Source of the DNA: Xanthomonas arboricola
GTDB lineage: Bacteria; Pseudomonadota; Gammaproteobacteria; Xanthomonadales; Xanthomonadaceae
DNA length: 64,000 nt
Assembly (NCBI RefSeq): GCF_002940665.1
Contig: NZ_MIGY01000003.1
Span: forward strand, 434,001 to 498,000
Reading direction: 5' to 3'
Shown: in pieces, positions 50,763 through 59,006 of the stretch
Layout: every line of letters starts with the position of its first letter
Position numbering within the stretch: position 1 is the stretch's first letter
The notes under the pieces: generated by a model
What the model saw: the letters and a program-made list of their open reading frames with translations, nothing else
Database searches by the model: none
Told to the model about the DNA's origin: nothing
Program-made: the position numbers and the translations under genes

Positions 50763-51509
50763 GTGGCGAGCGTGAATGTGGATTTTGAACAGGCCGGCGA
50801 ACTGAAGATCGGCCAGGTGGGCATTGCCAATCTGCGCGTGCGCACGCTGGACGTGCCGCGCCTTGTGCGGGAGATGCGCGAACGCGTGACCCGCGCGCCG
50901 AAGTTGTTCGGACGCGCGGCGGTGATCCTGGATTTCGGCGGGCTGTCGCAGTTGCCGGACCTGGTCACGGCCAAGGCGCTGCTGGACGGTCTGCGCGATG
51001 CCGGCGTGTTGCCGGTGGCGCTGGCCTACGGCACCAGCGAGATCGACCTGCTCTCGCAGCAGCTCGGGGTGCCGCTGCTGGCCAAGTTCCGTGCGCAATA
51101 CGAGCCGACCGCGGTGAGCCCGCCGCCGCCCCCGCCGCCGCCGGCGCGTGCCGAACCCGCAGCGCCGGCCGCGCGGCCGGCTCCTGGGCGCATGCAACGC
51201 AACGCGGTGCGCTCGGGCCAGCAGCTGTATGCGGAGAACTGCGACCTGACCGTACTCAGTACGGTGGGTGCCGGGGCAGAGGTCATCGCCGACGGCAGCA
51301 TCCATATCTACGGTACCCTGCGTGGCCGCGCGTTGGCCGGCGCCCAGGGCAACCCTGACGCGCGCATCTTCTGCCGCGACTTCCACGCCGAACTGGTTGC
51401 CATTGCTGGCCACTACAAGGTGCTGGACGATGTTCCCATGGACCTGCGTGGCAAGGCCGTCCAGGTCTGGCTGGAGCAGGATCAGATCAAGATCGCTGCG
51501 CTGGACTGA
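50763..51509 (+). CDS. minC: Septum site-determining protein MinC
   Basis: A 248-residue FtsZ inhibitor that blocks division away from midcell. The N-terminal domain (about 1-110) binds FtsZ and the C-terminal beta-helix domain (about 145-245; SGQQLYAENCDLTVLSTVGA) binds MinD. The linker holds eight consecutive prolines and is Pro/Ala-rich throughout, longer than in many MinC proteins. The start is GTG at 50763. First of minC-minD-minE, with the GNAT gene immediately upstream. Confidence 0.95.
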   Translation: MASVNVDFEQAGELKIGQVGIANLRVRTLDVPRLVREMRERVTRAPKLFGRAAVILDFGGLSQLPDLVTAKALLDGLRDAGVLPVALAYGTSEIDLLSQQLGVPLLAKFRAQYEPTAVSPPPPPPPPARAEPAAPAARPAPGRMQRNAVRSGQQLYAENCDLTVLSTVGAGAEVIADGSIHIYGTLRGRALAGAQGNPDARIFCRDFHAELVAIAGHYKVLDDVPMDLRGKAVQVWLEQDQIKIAALD

Positions 51510-51544
51510 CGCAGCCCAACCACAGAAATATTCGGAGAAATCCT

Positions 51545-52354
51545 TTGGCTGAAATCATCGTAGTCACCTCCGGCAAGGGCGGCGTTGGCAAGACCACCAC
51601 CAGCGCGAGCCTGGCCTGCGGGCTGGCACGGCGCGGCAAGAAGGTCGCCGTCATCGACTTCGACGTCGGTCTGCGCAACCTGGATCTGATCATGGGGTGC
51701 GAGCGGCGCGTGGTGTACGACTTCGTCAACGTCGTGCATGGCGAGGCCACGCTCAAGCAGTCGCTGATCAAGGACAAGCGCTTCGACAACCTGTACGTGC
51801 TGGCTGCCTCGCAGACCCGCGACAAGGACGCGCTGACCCAGGAAGGCGTGGAGAAGGTGCTCAAGGATCTGGCCGCCGACGGTTTTGAATACATCGTCTG
51901 CGACTCGCCCGCCGGCATCGAAAAAGGCGCATTCCTGGCGATGTATTTCGCCGACCGCGCGGTGGTGGTGGTCAATCCGGAAGTCTCGTCGGTCCGCGAC
52001 TCGGACCGCATCATCGGCCTGCTCGATTCCAAGACCCGCAAGGCCGAGCAAGGCCAGACCGTGCCGGCCTTCCTGCTGCTGACCCGCTACAGCCCGGGCC
52101 GCGTGGAAGGCGGCGAGATGCTCAGCATCACCGACGTGGAAGAAGTGCTGGGGCTGAAGGCCATCGGCGTGATTCCCGAATCCGGCGATGTGCTCAACGC
52201 CTCCAACAAGGGCGAGCCGGTGATCCTGGATGTCGAGTCCCCGGCCGGACAGGCCTACGACGACGCGGTCGCCCGCATCATGGGCGAAGAGCGCCCGATG
52301 CGATTCATATCCGTGGAGAAGAAAGGCTTCTTCAGCAAGCTGTTCGGAGGGTAA
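51545..52354 (+). CDS. minD: Septum site-determining ATPase MinD
   Basis: A 269-residue deviant Walker A ATPase ([14 protein letters not shown]) that binds the membrane when ATP-bound and recruits MinC or MinE. The C-terminal amphipathic targeting helix is [13 protein letters not shown]. The start is TTG at 51545 with CGGAGAAA upstream; a rare start codon may limit dosage relative to MinE. Thirty-five bases after minC. Confidence 0.96.
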   Translation: MAEIIVVTSGKGGVGKTTTSASLACGLARRGKKVAVIDFDVGLRNLDLIMGCERRVVYDFVNVVHGEATLKQSLIKDKRFDNLYVLAASQTRDKDALTQEGVEKVLKDLAADGFEYIVCDSPAGIEKGAFLAMYFADRAVVVVNPEVSSVRDSDRIIGLLDSKTRKAEQGQTVPAFLLLTRYSPGRVEGGEMLSITDVEEVLGLKAIGVIPESGDVLNASNKGEPVILDVESPAGQAYDDAVARIMGEERPMRFISVEKKGFFSKLFGG

Positions 52355-52356
52355 GC

Positions 52357-52614
52357 ATGGGCCTGCTCGATTTTCTCAAGAGCAAGAAGAACACCGCCGA
52401 GACGGCCAAGAACCGCCTGCAGATCATCATTGCGCAGGAGCGCAACCACCGCGGCGGGCCGGATTACCTGCCGCTGCTGCAGCGCGAATTGCTGGAAGTG
52501 ATCAAGAAGTACGTCAACATCGACGCCGATGCGGTGCGGGTTGATCTGGTCAAGGATGGCGAGCATGACGTGCTCGATATCTCGGTCGCCTTGCCCGAAG
52601 ACGGCGACAAGTAG
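52357..52614 (+). CDS. minE: Cell division topological specificity factor MinE
   Basis: An 85-residue protein that stimulates MinD ATP hydrolysis and drives pole-to-pole oscillation. The anti-MinCD segment is [15 protein letters not shown], and the N-terminal membrane-binding [15 protein letters not shown] is intact. It starts two bases after the minD stop. A hairpin terminator follows at once. Confidence 0.96.
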   Translation: MGLLDFLKSKKNTAETAKNRLQIIIAQERNHRGGPDYLPLLQRELLEVIKKYVNIDADAVRVDLVKDGEHDVLDISVALPEDGDK

Positions 52615-52623
52615 GCATCCCCT

Positions 52624-52649
52624 GCGGCACCGTGTCTGCACGGTGCCGC
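52624..52649 (+). terminator. Hairpin terminator after minE
   Basis: Perfect 11-pair stem GCGGCACCGTG/CACGGTGCCGC with a four-base loop, ten bases past the minE stop, followed by CTTGACC. A GTG within it (52632) could be read as a start of the next gene, but that is unlikely. Confidence 0.65.
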
Positions 52650-52679
52650 CTTGACCGAACCGACCGCGAGCCCTTGCGT

Positions 52680-53171
52680 GTGACCATCGATTCTTGCCCC
52701 AGCGCCGAGCCAGCCAGCGTGTTGTGCGTGGGCGATATCGGCCTGGATGCCCCCACCGCCCTGCTCGCACGTTATGGGCTGCGCCTGCATCGGGTGGCGG
52801 CCGGGGCGCCGATCCCCGGCAGTTTCTGGGGCGAACCGGAAGCCGGCATCATCGGCTGCGATGTCTATGTGCGTGACGACACGCCGGTGCATTCGCTGCT
52901 GCACGAGGCCGGGCACCTGATCGTCCTGCCGGCCGACAAACGCGCAGCCGTGCATACCGACGCCACCGACTCGGTGGATGAGGAAGACGCCACCTGTTAC
53001 CTGCAGATCCTGCTGGCCGAGCAGTTGCCGGGCGTGGGCAGCGCGCGCCTGATGACCGACATGGACACCTGGGGCTACACCTACCGGCTGGGATCCACGC
53101 GCGCCTGGTTCGAGCAGGACGCGGAAAACGCCCGTAGCTGGCTGCTGGCGCGCAACCTGTTGCCGCAGTGA
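52680..53171 (+). CDS. Small HEXXH-containing protein, putative zinc metalloprotease-like
   Basis: A 163-residue protein with the zincin motif HEAGH at residues 75-79 (SLLHEAGHLIVLPA), followed by an acidic DSVDEEDATCYLQILLAE that could hold a third metal ligand. No signal peptide or membrane segment, so cytosolic. I do not recognise a named family beyond the motif. The GTG at 52680 is preferred because the alternative GTG at 52632 lies inside the minE terminator stem. It follows minCDE on the same strand, but the terminator argues for separate expression. Confidence 0.72.
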   Translation: MTIDSCPSAEPASVLCVGDIGLDAPTALLARYGLRLHRVAAGAPIPGSFWGEPEAGIIGCDVYVRDDTPVHSLLHEAGHLIVLPADKRAAVHTDATDSVDEEDATCYLQILLAEQLPGVGSARLMTDMDTWGYTYRLGSTRAWFEQDAENARSWLLARNLLPQ

Positions 53172-53474
53172 CGCCGGACCGCCTGGCCGTGGCGTGCCTG
53201 CGGGCCAGCTGCCAGCATGCAGCCCCGGGATCGCGCCCGTGGCCAGTGCACCGCAGTGGCACTGCATTGCGTGGCACAAGCAGGGCGCAGACGACGGGGT
53301 CGTCAGCGTCCGCACGGACCATGCCGAGTGCTCGCGCGCGAAACATGCCGGCTGCCGTCTCCGTGCAGGTCGCCCATCGCCAGACGCGGCGTTTCGTCGC
53401 ACTGCAGGTCACGCCGCGCGGCATCACTGCGACGCAGACATCTCCTCAACGCCACGCCGCGTAGGCTGCAGCGC
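53172..53474. other. Gap before the sugar isomerase-like gene
   Basis: These 303 bases show no supported gene; in-frame extensions of the next gene into this region are Arg/Cys-rich and lack the fold. No repeat, hairpin or clear promoter recognised. Confidence 0.5.
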
Positions 53475-54290
53475 ATGCACAGCCTGTTTCTCAACACGGT
53501 GCTGCTGGGCGGCACCGCAGCCGATAAGTTGTCGGCCGCGCAGGCGGCCGGCTTCGATGCGGTCGAATTGTGGGAACAGGACCTGCAGCAGTTGGCGCGA
53601 TCGCCCGCGCAGGTGCGCGGCACCCTGCGCGAGCTCGGGCTGGGACTGACCGACTACCAGGTGCTGCGCGATGTGGACGGTGCCGCTGACGCGCAACGCG
53701 ACCGTTGCCGCGCGCACGCGCTGCAGATGCTGGAAACCGCCGCCGCACTGGGTGCGGGCGTGGTGCAGGCACCGGCCAACACGCGTGCCGACGTCGTGCC
53801 CGCACGGATCGTCGAGGATCTGCGCTGGCTGGGCCGTGCCGCGGCCGAGCACGGCCTGCGCATCGCCTACGAACCGATGGCGTGGAGCACGGTCAATCAC
53901 ACCCTGCCTGCCGCGTGGGCAAGCGTGCGTGCCAGCGGCGCGGACAACATCGATCTGGTGGTGGATGCCTACCACCTGTTCGCGCCAGGCCGTGGGCTGG
54001 ACGACCTGGACGCCATCCCGGCCACGCGCATCGCCAATGTGCAGTTATGCGATGTGGCGCAGCCGGTGGCGCCAGGTGCGCTGGCCGCGGTGGCGCGGCA
54101 TGCGCGCCTGCTGCCGGGCGAAGGCTGCTTTCCGCTGTCGGCCCTGTTGCGGCGCCTGGCCGGCATGGACTACACAGGGCCGATCGGCATCGAGGTCTTC
54201 AACGATGCCCGCAAGGCGGCCGCTGCTCCGGCTACCGCGGCGGCGGCGATGGCCGCACTGCGCAGCTGCCTTGAGCGTGCCGGCGATTAG
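53475..54290 (+). CDS. Sugar phosphate isomerase/epimerase-like TIM-barrel protein
   Basis: A 271-residue AP-endonuclease-2-type TIM barrel (xylose isomerase-like superfamily). Blocks are AAQAAGFDAVELWEQD, LRIAYEPMAW with a metal-binding Glu, NIDLVVDAYHLF and YTGPIGIEVFND with the last Glu ligand. Members epimerise keto-sugars or act in inositol and hydroxypyruvate metabolism; the exact reaction is unknown here. The start at 53475 (MHSLFLNTVLLGG) begins the first barrel strand. Its stop overlaps the stop of the convergent kinase gene by four bases. Confidence 0.82.
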   Translation: MHSLFLNTVLLGGTAADKLSAAQAAGFDAVELWEQDLQQLARSPAQVRGTLRELGLGLTDYQVLRDVDGAADAQRDRCRAHALQMLETAAALGAGVVQAPANTRADVVPARIVEDLRWLGRAAAEHGLRIAYEPMAWSTVNHTLPAAWASVRASGADNIDLVVDAYHLFAPGRGLDDLDAIPATRIANVQLCDVAQPVAPGALAAVARHARLLPGEGCFPLSALLRRLAGMDYTGPIGIEVFNDARKAAAAPATAAAAMAALRSCLERAGD

Positions 54291-55570
54291 CTGCACTGCG
54301 CGCCGCTGAGATCCAGCGTCACCACCGTGCCCTGCCCCGCGCTGGAATCCAGGTGCAGATACCAGCCCAGGTGCTCGCAGAGCCGTCCGATCAGCTCCAA
54401 CCCGATGCCGTTGCCCTGGCGTGCGTTGTCACGCGCCAGGCGCGCGTAAATCGCGCTGATTTCCTCCGGCGTCATGCCGTGACCCGGGTCGGCGATGCGC
54501 ACCACGCCGGGGGCGCTGAGCGAGACGCGGATGATGCCGCGATCGCTGTTCTCGATCGCGTTGCGCAGCAGATTGCCGATGGCGGTCTGCACGATCGCCA
54601 CCGGCGCGGTGAGGCTGCATGGCGGGAGCGGATCGGTGAACACCTGCAGATCCTTGTCGGCGAGCAGATGCGCGTGATCGGCGACGATCTCCGGCAGCAA
54701 CTGATCCAGGCGCAGCGTATCGCTGCTGCGCGTCAGCCGGCCCGGGTCCTTGGCCAGCACCAGCAACAAGGTGATCAACTGCTCCACCGCGGCGCTGGTC
54801 TGCGCGATGCGCTGCAGCTGGTGGCGCACGGCCGGCGCTGTGCCGGGTTGTTCCAGCGCCAGTTCGGCGGCGTTGCCGATCACCGCCAGCGGGGTACGCA
54901 ACTCGTGGCTGGCACTGTCGATGAAGGCGCGTTCGCGTTCGACGAACTGGCCGTTGCGATCGAGATAGTCGTTCAGCGCGTCGGCAATCACGTACAGCTC
55001 GGCGCTGCCCTGCGGGCCCACGGCAATGCGTTGTGCACGCCGCTCGGGACGCAACGCGCCGATATCGCGTGCCAGCTCCACCAACGGGCGCACCAGCCGC
55101 GCCATCGCATAGGTTCCCATCAACAGGGTGATGCCGATCAGCGCGACACCTGCGGCCAGCATCCAGCGGGTAATGAACTGCTCCAGCGCTTCGAAGTCGG
55201 TGATATCCAGCACCAGCGCCAGGCGCCCGGCATGCGGCGTGTCACGCACCATCACCGCACTCTGGCGGCCGCCGATTTCCAGCTCGTCGTGCAGGCCGGG
55301 ATGCAGGGTGCGCAAGACCGGCGGCACTGCCGCACTGCCGTCGAGGCGATACAGCCGCAAGGTGTCCGAGTCCTGCCAGCGGTAATCCGGATTCTGCGCA
55401 CTGCGATCCAGGATGCTGTCCAGTTCCGAATTCAACAACGAGCGCCATACGCCGTGTTCTGCGCGCTCGTGCAGATACTGCGCGGTGCCGAACACTGCCA
55501 GCACCATCAGCAGCGTGTAACCGAACAGCCATACGAGCACGCGGCGGCCCAACGAGCGCTGCCTAACCAT
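54287..55570 (-). CDS. Sensor histidine kinase of an OmpR-type pair
   Basis: A 427-residue kinase: transmembrane helix 12-31, periplasmic sensor about 32-135, second helix about 137-157, HAMP-like linker, then HisKA with phospho-His222 in FIDSASHELRTPLA and an ATPase domain (NAIENSDRG, DPGHGMTPEE, GNGIGLELIGRL). Its start overlaps the regulator's stop by eight bases. Divergent from the ArnT-like/PAP2/EptA genes, as in PmrB-like systems controlling lipid A modification; that role is inferred. The missing phenylalanine (F) box suggests modest divergence of the ATP lid. Confidence 0.9.
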   Translation of the reverse strand: MVRQRSLGRRVLVWLFGYTLLMVLAVFGTAQYLHERAEHGVWRSLLNSELDSILDRSAQNPDYRWQDSDTLRLYRLDGSAAVPPVLRTLHPGLHDELEIGGRQSAVMVRDTPHAGRLALVLDITDFEALEQFITRWMLAAGVALIGITLLMGTYAMARLVRPLVELARDIGALRPERRAQRIAVGPQGSAELYVIADALNDYLDRNGQFVERERAFIDSASHELRTPLAVIGNAAELALEQPGTAPAVRHQLQRIAQTSAAVEQLITLLLVLAKDPGRLTRSSDTLRLDQLLPEIVADHAHLLADKDLQVFTDPLPPCSLTAPVAIVQTAIGNLLRNAIENSDRGIIRVSLSAPGVVRIADPGHGMTPEEISAIYARLARDNARQGNGIGLELIGRLCEHLGWYLHLDSSAGQGTVVTLDLSGAQCS

Positions 55571-56279
55571 CGCTGCACTCGCCGGCGGCCGGATCGCCGG
55601 CGCCTTCCAGCGGCGCCAGGCGATAGCCCAGCCGCGGCAGGGTGTGGATCAGTTTGTGCACGAAGGGACCATCCACGCTGCGACGCAACTCGTAGATATG
55701 CGAGCGCAGCATGTCGCCGTCGGGCGGATCGTCGCCCCACAGCGATTGCTCCAGCCGCTGTCGGGTGACGGCCGCGGGGCTGGCCTGCATCAGCACTTCC
55801 AGCAACTTGCGGCAGGCCGGATACAGGTGCAGCACCTGGCCGGCGCGGGTGGCTTCCAGCGTGGACAGGTCCAGACGTAGATCGGCCACCTGTAGCAACT
55901 TGCCGCGTCGACGCCCATGCGCACGCGCCAGCAGGGCCTCGATGCGGACTTCCAGTTCCGGGAGTGCGAACGGCTTGGTCAGATAGTCGTCGGCGCCGGC
56001 ACGAAAACCGGCGATCTTGTCGGGCAATTCGTCGCGGGCGGTGAGCATGATCACCGGCAGCTCGGACTGGTGCTGCTCGCGCAGGCGGCGCAGTACTTCC
56101 GGGCCGTCCATGCGCGGCATCATCCAGTCCAGCACCAGCACGTCGTACTGCTGGGTGGTGGCCAGATGCAGGCCGGTGATGCCATCGGGCGCTGCGTCCA
56201 GGGTGTGTCCGCGCGCCTCGAAATAGTCGAACAGGTTGGCAACCATATTGCGGTTGTCTTCGATGACCAGCAGCCGCAT
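55563..56279 (-). CDS. OmpR/PhoB-family response regulator
   Basis: A 238-residue regulator. The receiver has phosphoacceptor Asp51 (VLVLDWMMPRMDG), Thr in IMLTARDE and Lys in DYLTKPFAL. The C-terminal winged helix shows LYPACRKLLEVLMQASP and MLRSHIYELRRSV. The start at 56279 (MRLLVIEDN) is the receiver start; the longer frame upstream is not conserved in character. First gene of the pair with the kinase, 140 bases from the divergent glycosyltransferase gene, which it may control. Confidence 0.93.
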   Translation of the reverse strand: MRLLVIEDNRNMVANLFDYFEARGHTLDAAPDGITGLHLATTQQYDVLVLDWMMPRMDGPEVLRRLREQHQSELPVIMLTARDELPDKIAGFRAGADDYLTKPFALPELEVRIEALLARAHGRRRGKLLQVADLRLDLSTLEATRAGQVLHLYPACRKLLEVLMQASPAAVTRQRLEQSLWGDDPPDGDMLRSHIYELRRSVDGPFVHKLIHTLPRLGYRLAPLEGAGDPAAGECSDG

Positions 56280-56419
56280 GAGCGCGTTTCCAGGGCGGCC
56301 CGGCAGGGACGATGTGCGCATCCTAACCGAGCCTGGCCGAACACAGCCGCTCTCGGTGGTTCCGACAAAATTCCGACCTGCGTGCCGGATAGTGTGCCGC
56401 CACCGATCCGGGCGTGCGC

Positions 56420-58141
56420 ATGTCGCCTTCCATCTCCGCCGCTACTTCCCGCCAGCGTGCGCTGCTTGTTGCCGTGCTGCTGATCGTCGTCAGCCTGCTG
56501 GCCGGCATCGGCCTGCGTCAGCCCAACCCGCCGGACGAGCCGCGCTTTGTGCTGGCCGCACGCGCCATGATCGGGACCGGTCAGTGGCTATTGCCGCACC
56601 GGGGTAGCGAGCTGTACGCCGAAAAGCCGCCGGTGTTCATGTGGTTGCAGGCCGCCAGCTACGAGCTGGTGCCGCACTGGCCGGTCGCGTTCCTGCTGCC
56701 TTCGCTGCTGGCTGCGCTGGCCACGTTGTGGCTGACCTGGGACATCGCGCGGCGGTTATGGAACCGACGCGTGGCGCGTTATGCGTTACTGGCGTTGTTT
56801 GCGGTGCTGCAGTTCGGCCTGATGGCCAAGCGTGCGCAGATCGACATGGTGCTGGTGGCGCTGACCACGCTGTCGTTGTGGGGGATGCTGCGGCATCTGC
56901 TGCGCGGGCCGGACTGGCGCGCATGGACGCTGGGATTGTTCGCAGCCGGCGTCGGCACGGTGACCAAGGGCGTGGGCTTCTTGCCATTGCTGCTGTTGCT
57001 GCCGTGGATGGCGCTGCCGCGCAGGCACCGGAGTGTGCTGCCGGCGCGCGCCCAGGCCGGGCGCAGCTGGTTGCTGGTGCTGCCGGCATTTCTGGCCGGG
57101 ACTGCAGTGTGGCTTGGTCCGCTCGGCATCGCGTTATGGCAGGGCAACGACCCGACGCTGCATGCCTACGCGCACGAATTGTTGTTCAAGCAGACCGGCA
57201 CCCGCTACGCGCACGCCTGGCATCACCTCAAGCCGGCCTGGTACTACCTGCAGGTGATCGCCACGCTGTGGTTGCCCGGCTGCCTGGTGTTGCCCTGGTT
57301 GCTGCCGGCCTGGTGGCGGCGGCTGCGACGTGGCGATCCGCGCTATCTGTTGCTGCTTGCCTGGAGCATGCTGGTGCTGGTGTTCTTCAGCGCCAGCCCG
57401 GGCAAGCGCGAGGTCTACATCTTTCCGATGCTGCCGGCCCTGTGCGTGGCCGCCGCACCGCTTCTGGCCGGACTGCTGCGCAAGCGTGGTGTCCGCGTAT
57501 TGCTGACCGGCTACCTGCTGCTGCTTGCGCTGGCCGCTCTTGCGTTGGGCAGCGGTATCGCACTGCATCTGCATTGGGCGCAAAACACCGCTTTGAAGCG
57601 CGGAATGGAGCTGGCCTCGCTGCAGTCGGTGGGTATCTGGTTGATCGGCCTGGGCGTGGCCGGCCTGGCGGCAGCTGCATGGTCGCGTGGCAAGCGCACC
57701 GGCACCGCGGTGGTGGTGGTGACCGCCGCACTATGGAGCGTGTACGGCCTGGGCTTGATGCCGGCACTGGACCCTTACAGTTCTGCCGCTCGCCTGATGC
57801 AGCGCGTGGGACAGCGCATCGGCCCGGAGGCCGAGCTCGGCATGCTGGCCTGGCGCGAGCAGAACATGCTGCAGGCGGACAGGGCGGTGACCGACTTCGG
57901 TTTCAAGGCGAGTTGGCGGCAGCAATGGACCAAGGCAGGTCCATGGCTTGCACACGCACCCGAGCGCCGTTGGCTGTTCGTGCTCAAGCAGGCGGTACCG
58001 GCGTGCATCGATCCGGCGCAACGGATCGATATCGGCGAGTCCAACCGCAATCAATGGCAGTTGCTGCCGGGCACGGCATGGCATGCCGGCTGCGTCGCCA
58101 CCGCGTCCGACACCGACACAGGCGTTGACGAGACAGACTGA
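56420..58141 (+). CDS. ArnT/PMT-like lipid A-type glycosyltransferase (GT-C)
   Basis: A 573-residue inner-membrane protein with about 11-12 transmembrane helices. The N-terminus has the GT-C signature PNPPDEPRFVLAARAM with the acidic catalytic residue after the first helix, then LYAEKPPVFMWLQAASYEL and AKRAQIDMVLVALTTLS, as in ArnT and related undecaprenyl-phosphate-sugar transferases. It probably moves a sugar from a polyprenyl carrier to lipid A or another envelope acceptor in the periplasm. An earlier GTG at 56414 is possible. Followed by PAP2 and EptA genes. Confidence 0.85.
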   Translation: MSPSISAATSRQRALLVAVLLIVVSLLAGIGLRQPNPPDEPRFVLAARAMIGTGQWLLPHRGSELYAEKPPVFMWLQAASYELVPHWPVAFLLPSLLAALATLWLTWDIARRLWNRRVARYALLALFAVLQFGLMAKRAQIDMVLVALTTLSLWGMLRHLLRGPDWRAWTLGLFAAGVGTVTKGVGFLPLLLLLPWMALPRRHRSVLPARAQAGRSWLLVLPAFLAGTAVWLGPLGIALWQGNDPTLHAYAHELLFKQTGTRYAHAWHHLKPAWYYLQVIATLWLPGCLVLPWLLPAWWRRLRRGDPRYLLLLAWSMLVLVFFSASPGKREVYIFPMLPALCVAAAPLLAGLLRKRGVRVLLTGYLLLLALAALALGSGIALHLHWAQNTALKRGMELASLQSVGIWLIGLGVAGLAAAAWSRGKRTGTAVVVVTAALWSVYGLGLMPALDPYSSAARLMQRVGQRIGPEAELGMLAWREQNMLQADRAVTDFGFKASWRQQWTKAGPWLAHAPERRWLFVLKQAVPACIDPAQRIDIGESNRNQWQLLPGTAWHAGCVATASDTDTGVDETD

Positions 58142-58241
58142 ACGCCGGATAGCGCGTTAACGGACGAGCAACTCCGGTCCGACCGCTTTCCGACATGCCA
58201 CTTTCGAAGATGCCGGGCATAGACCACCGGCCGATGCTTCG

Positions 58242-59006
58242 ATGACCACACTTCCCGTATATGCACCTGCCCTGGCGCGCACAGGTACCGTTGCGCAAAC
58301 CCGCTTTCTGGTTCGGCATCTTTGGCTGCCGCTGGCCGGTGTGCTGGTGCTCAGCGCGCTGTTGATGGGCGCCGGCGGCGACCAGTGGGTTGCCGATGCG
58401 TTGTATCGGCTGGAAGGTGGACACTGGCAGCTCAAGGACCAATGGTTCGCCAGCGACGTGGTTCACCGCGTCGGCAAATGGTTGAGTACCGCGGCTGCTG
58501 TCAGCGTGCTGACGCTGGCGCTTGTGACCTGGTGCCGGCCGCGCTTGCGTGTGCTGCGCTGGCCTTTGACGTACCTGGCTGCATCGGTCGTGCTGTCGAC
58601 CTCGCTGGTGTCCTTGCTCAAGTCCTGGACGGCGATGGATTGCCCGTGGGATCTGAGTCGTTACGGCGGCAGCCGGCCGATGATCGGGCTCTTCGAATCG
58701 CGCCATGGCATTGCCGCGTCCGGTTGTTTTCCTGCAGGCCACGCCAGCGCCGGTTATGCGTGGGTGGCACTGTATTTCTGTGCGTTGGCACTGCGTCCTG
58801 CGTGGCGTGGCCCGGCTTTGTGGGGGGGCATCGCGGCAGGGTTGTTATTCGGCGTCGCGCAGCAACTACGCGGTGCGCATTTTCTGTCGCACGACCTGTG
58901 GTCGCTGGCGGTGTGTTGGGGAACCGCACTTGCGCTGTACTGCGTGATGCTGGCTCGACCGCATCGCGCCAATGATGTGGTGTTGCGATCGGGGGATGCA
59001 GCATGA
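58242..59006 (+). CDS. PAP2-family membrane phosphatase
   Basis: A 254-residue inner-membrane protein with about six transmembrane helices and the three PAP2 motifs: KSWTAMDCPWDL, then SGCFPAGHASAGYAW with the active histidine, and RGAHFLSHDLW with the nucleophilic histidine region. It resembles LpxE/LpxT-like or undecaprenyl-pyrophosphate phosphatases acting on the periplasmic face. Its stop overlaps the EptA start (ATGA), so the two work in one pathway, probably lipid A dephosphorylation followed by phosphoethanolamine transfer; the order is inferred. Confidence 0.88.
   Translation: MTTLPVYAPALARTGTVAQTRFLVRHLWLPLAGVLVLSALLMGAGGDQWVADALYRLEGGHWQLKDQWFASDVVHRVGKWLSTAAAVSVLTLALVTWCRPRLRVLRWPLTYLAASVVLSTSLVSLLKSWTAMDCPWDLSRYGGSRPMIGLFESRHGIAASGCFPAGHASAGYAWVALYFCALALRPAWRGPALWGGIAAGLLFGVAQQLRGAHFLSHDLWSLAVCWGTALALYCVMLARPHRANDVVLRSGDAA

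Noticed and set aside
52632..52679. Upstream GTG start for the HEXXH protein
   Set aside because: It lies within the loop-side strand of the minE terminator hairpin, an unlikely place for a ribosome site; the GTG at 52680 is preferred.
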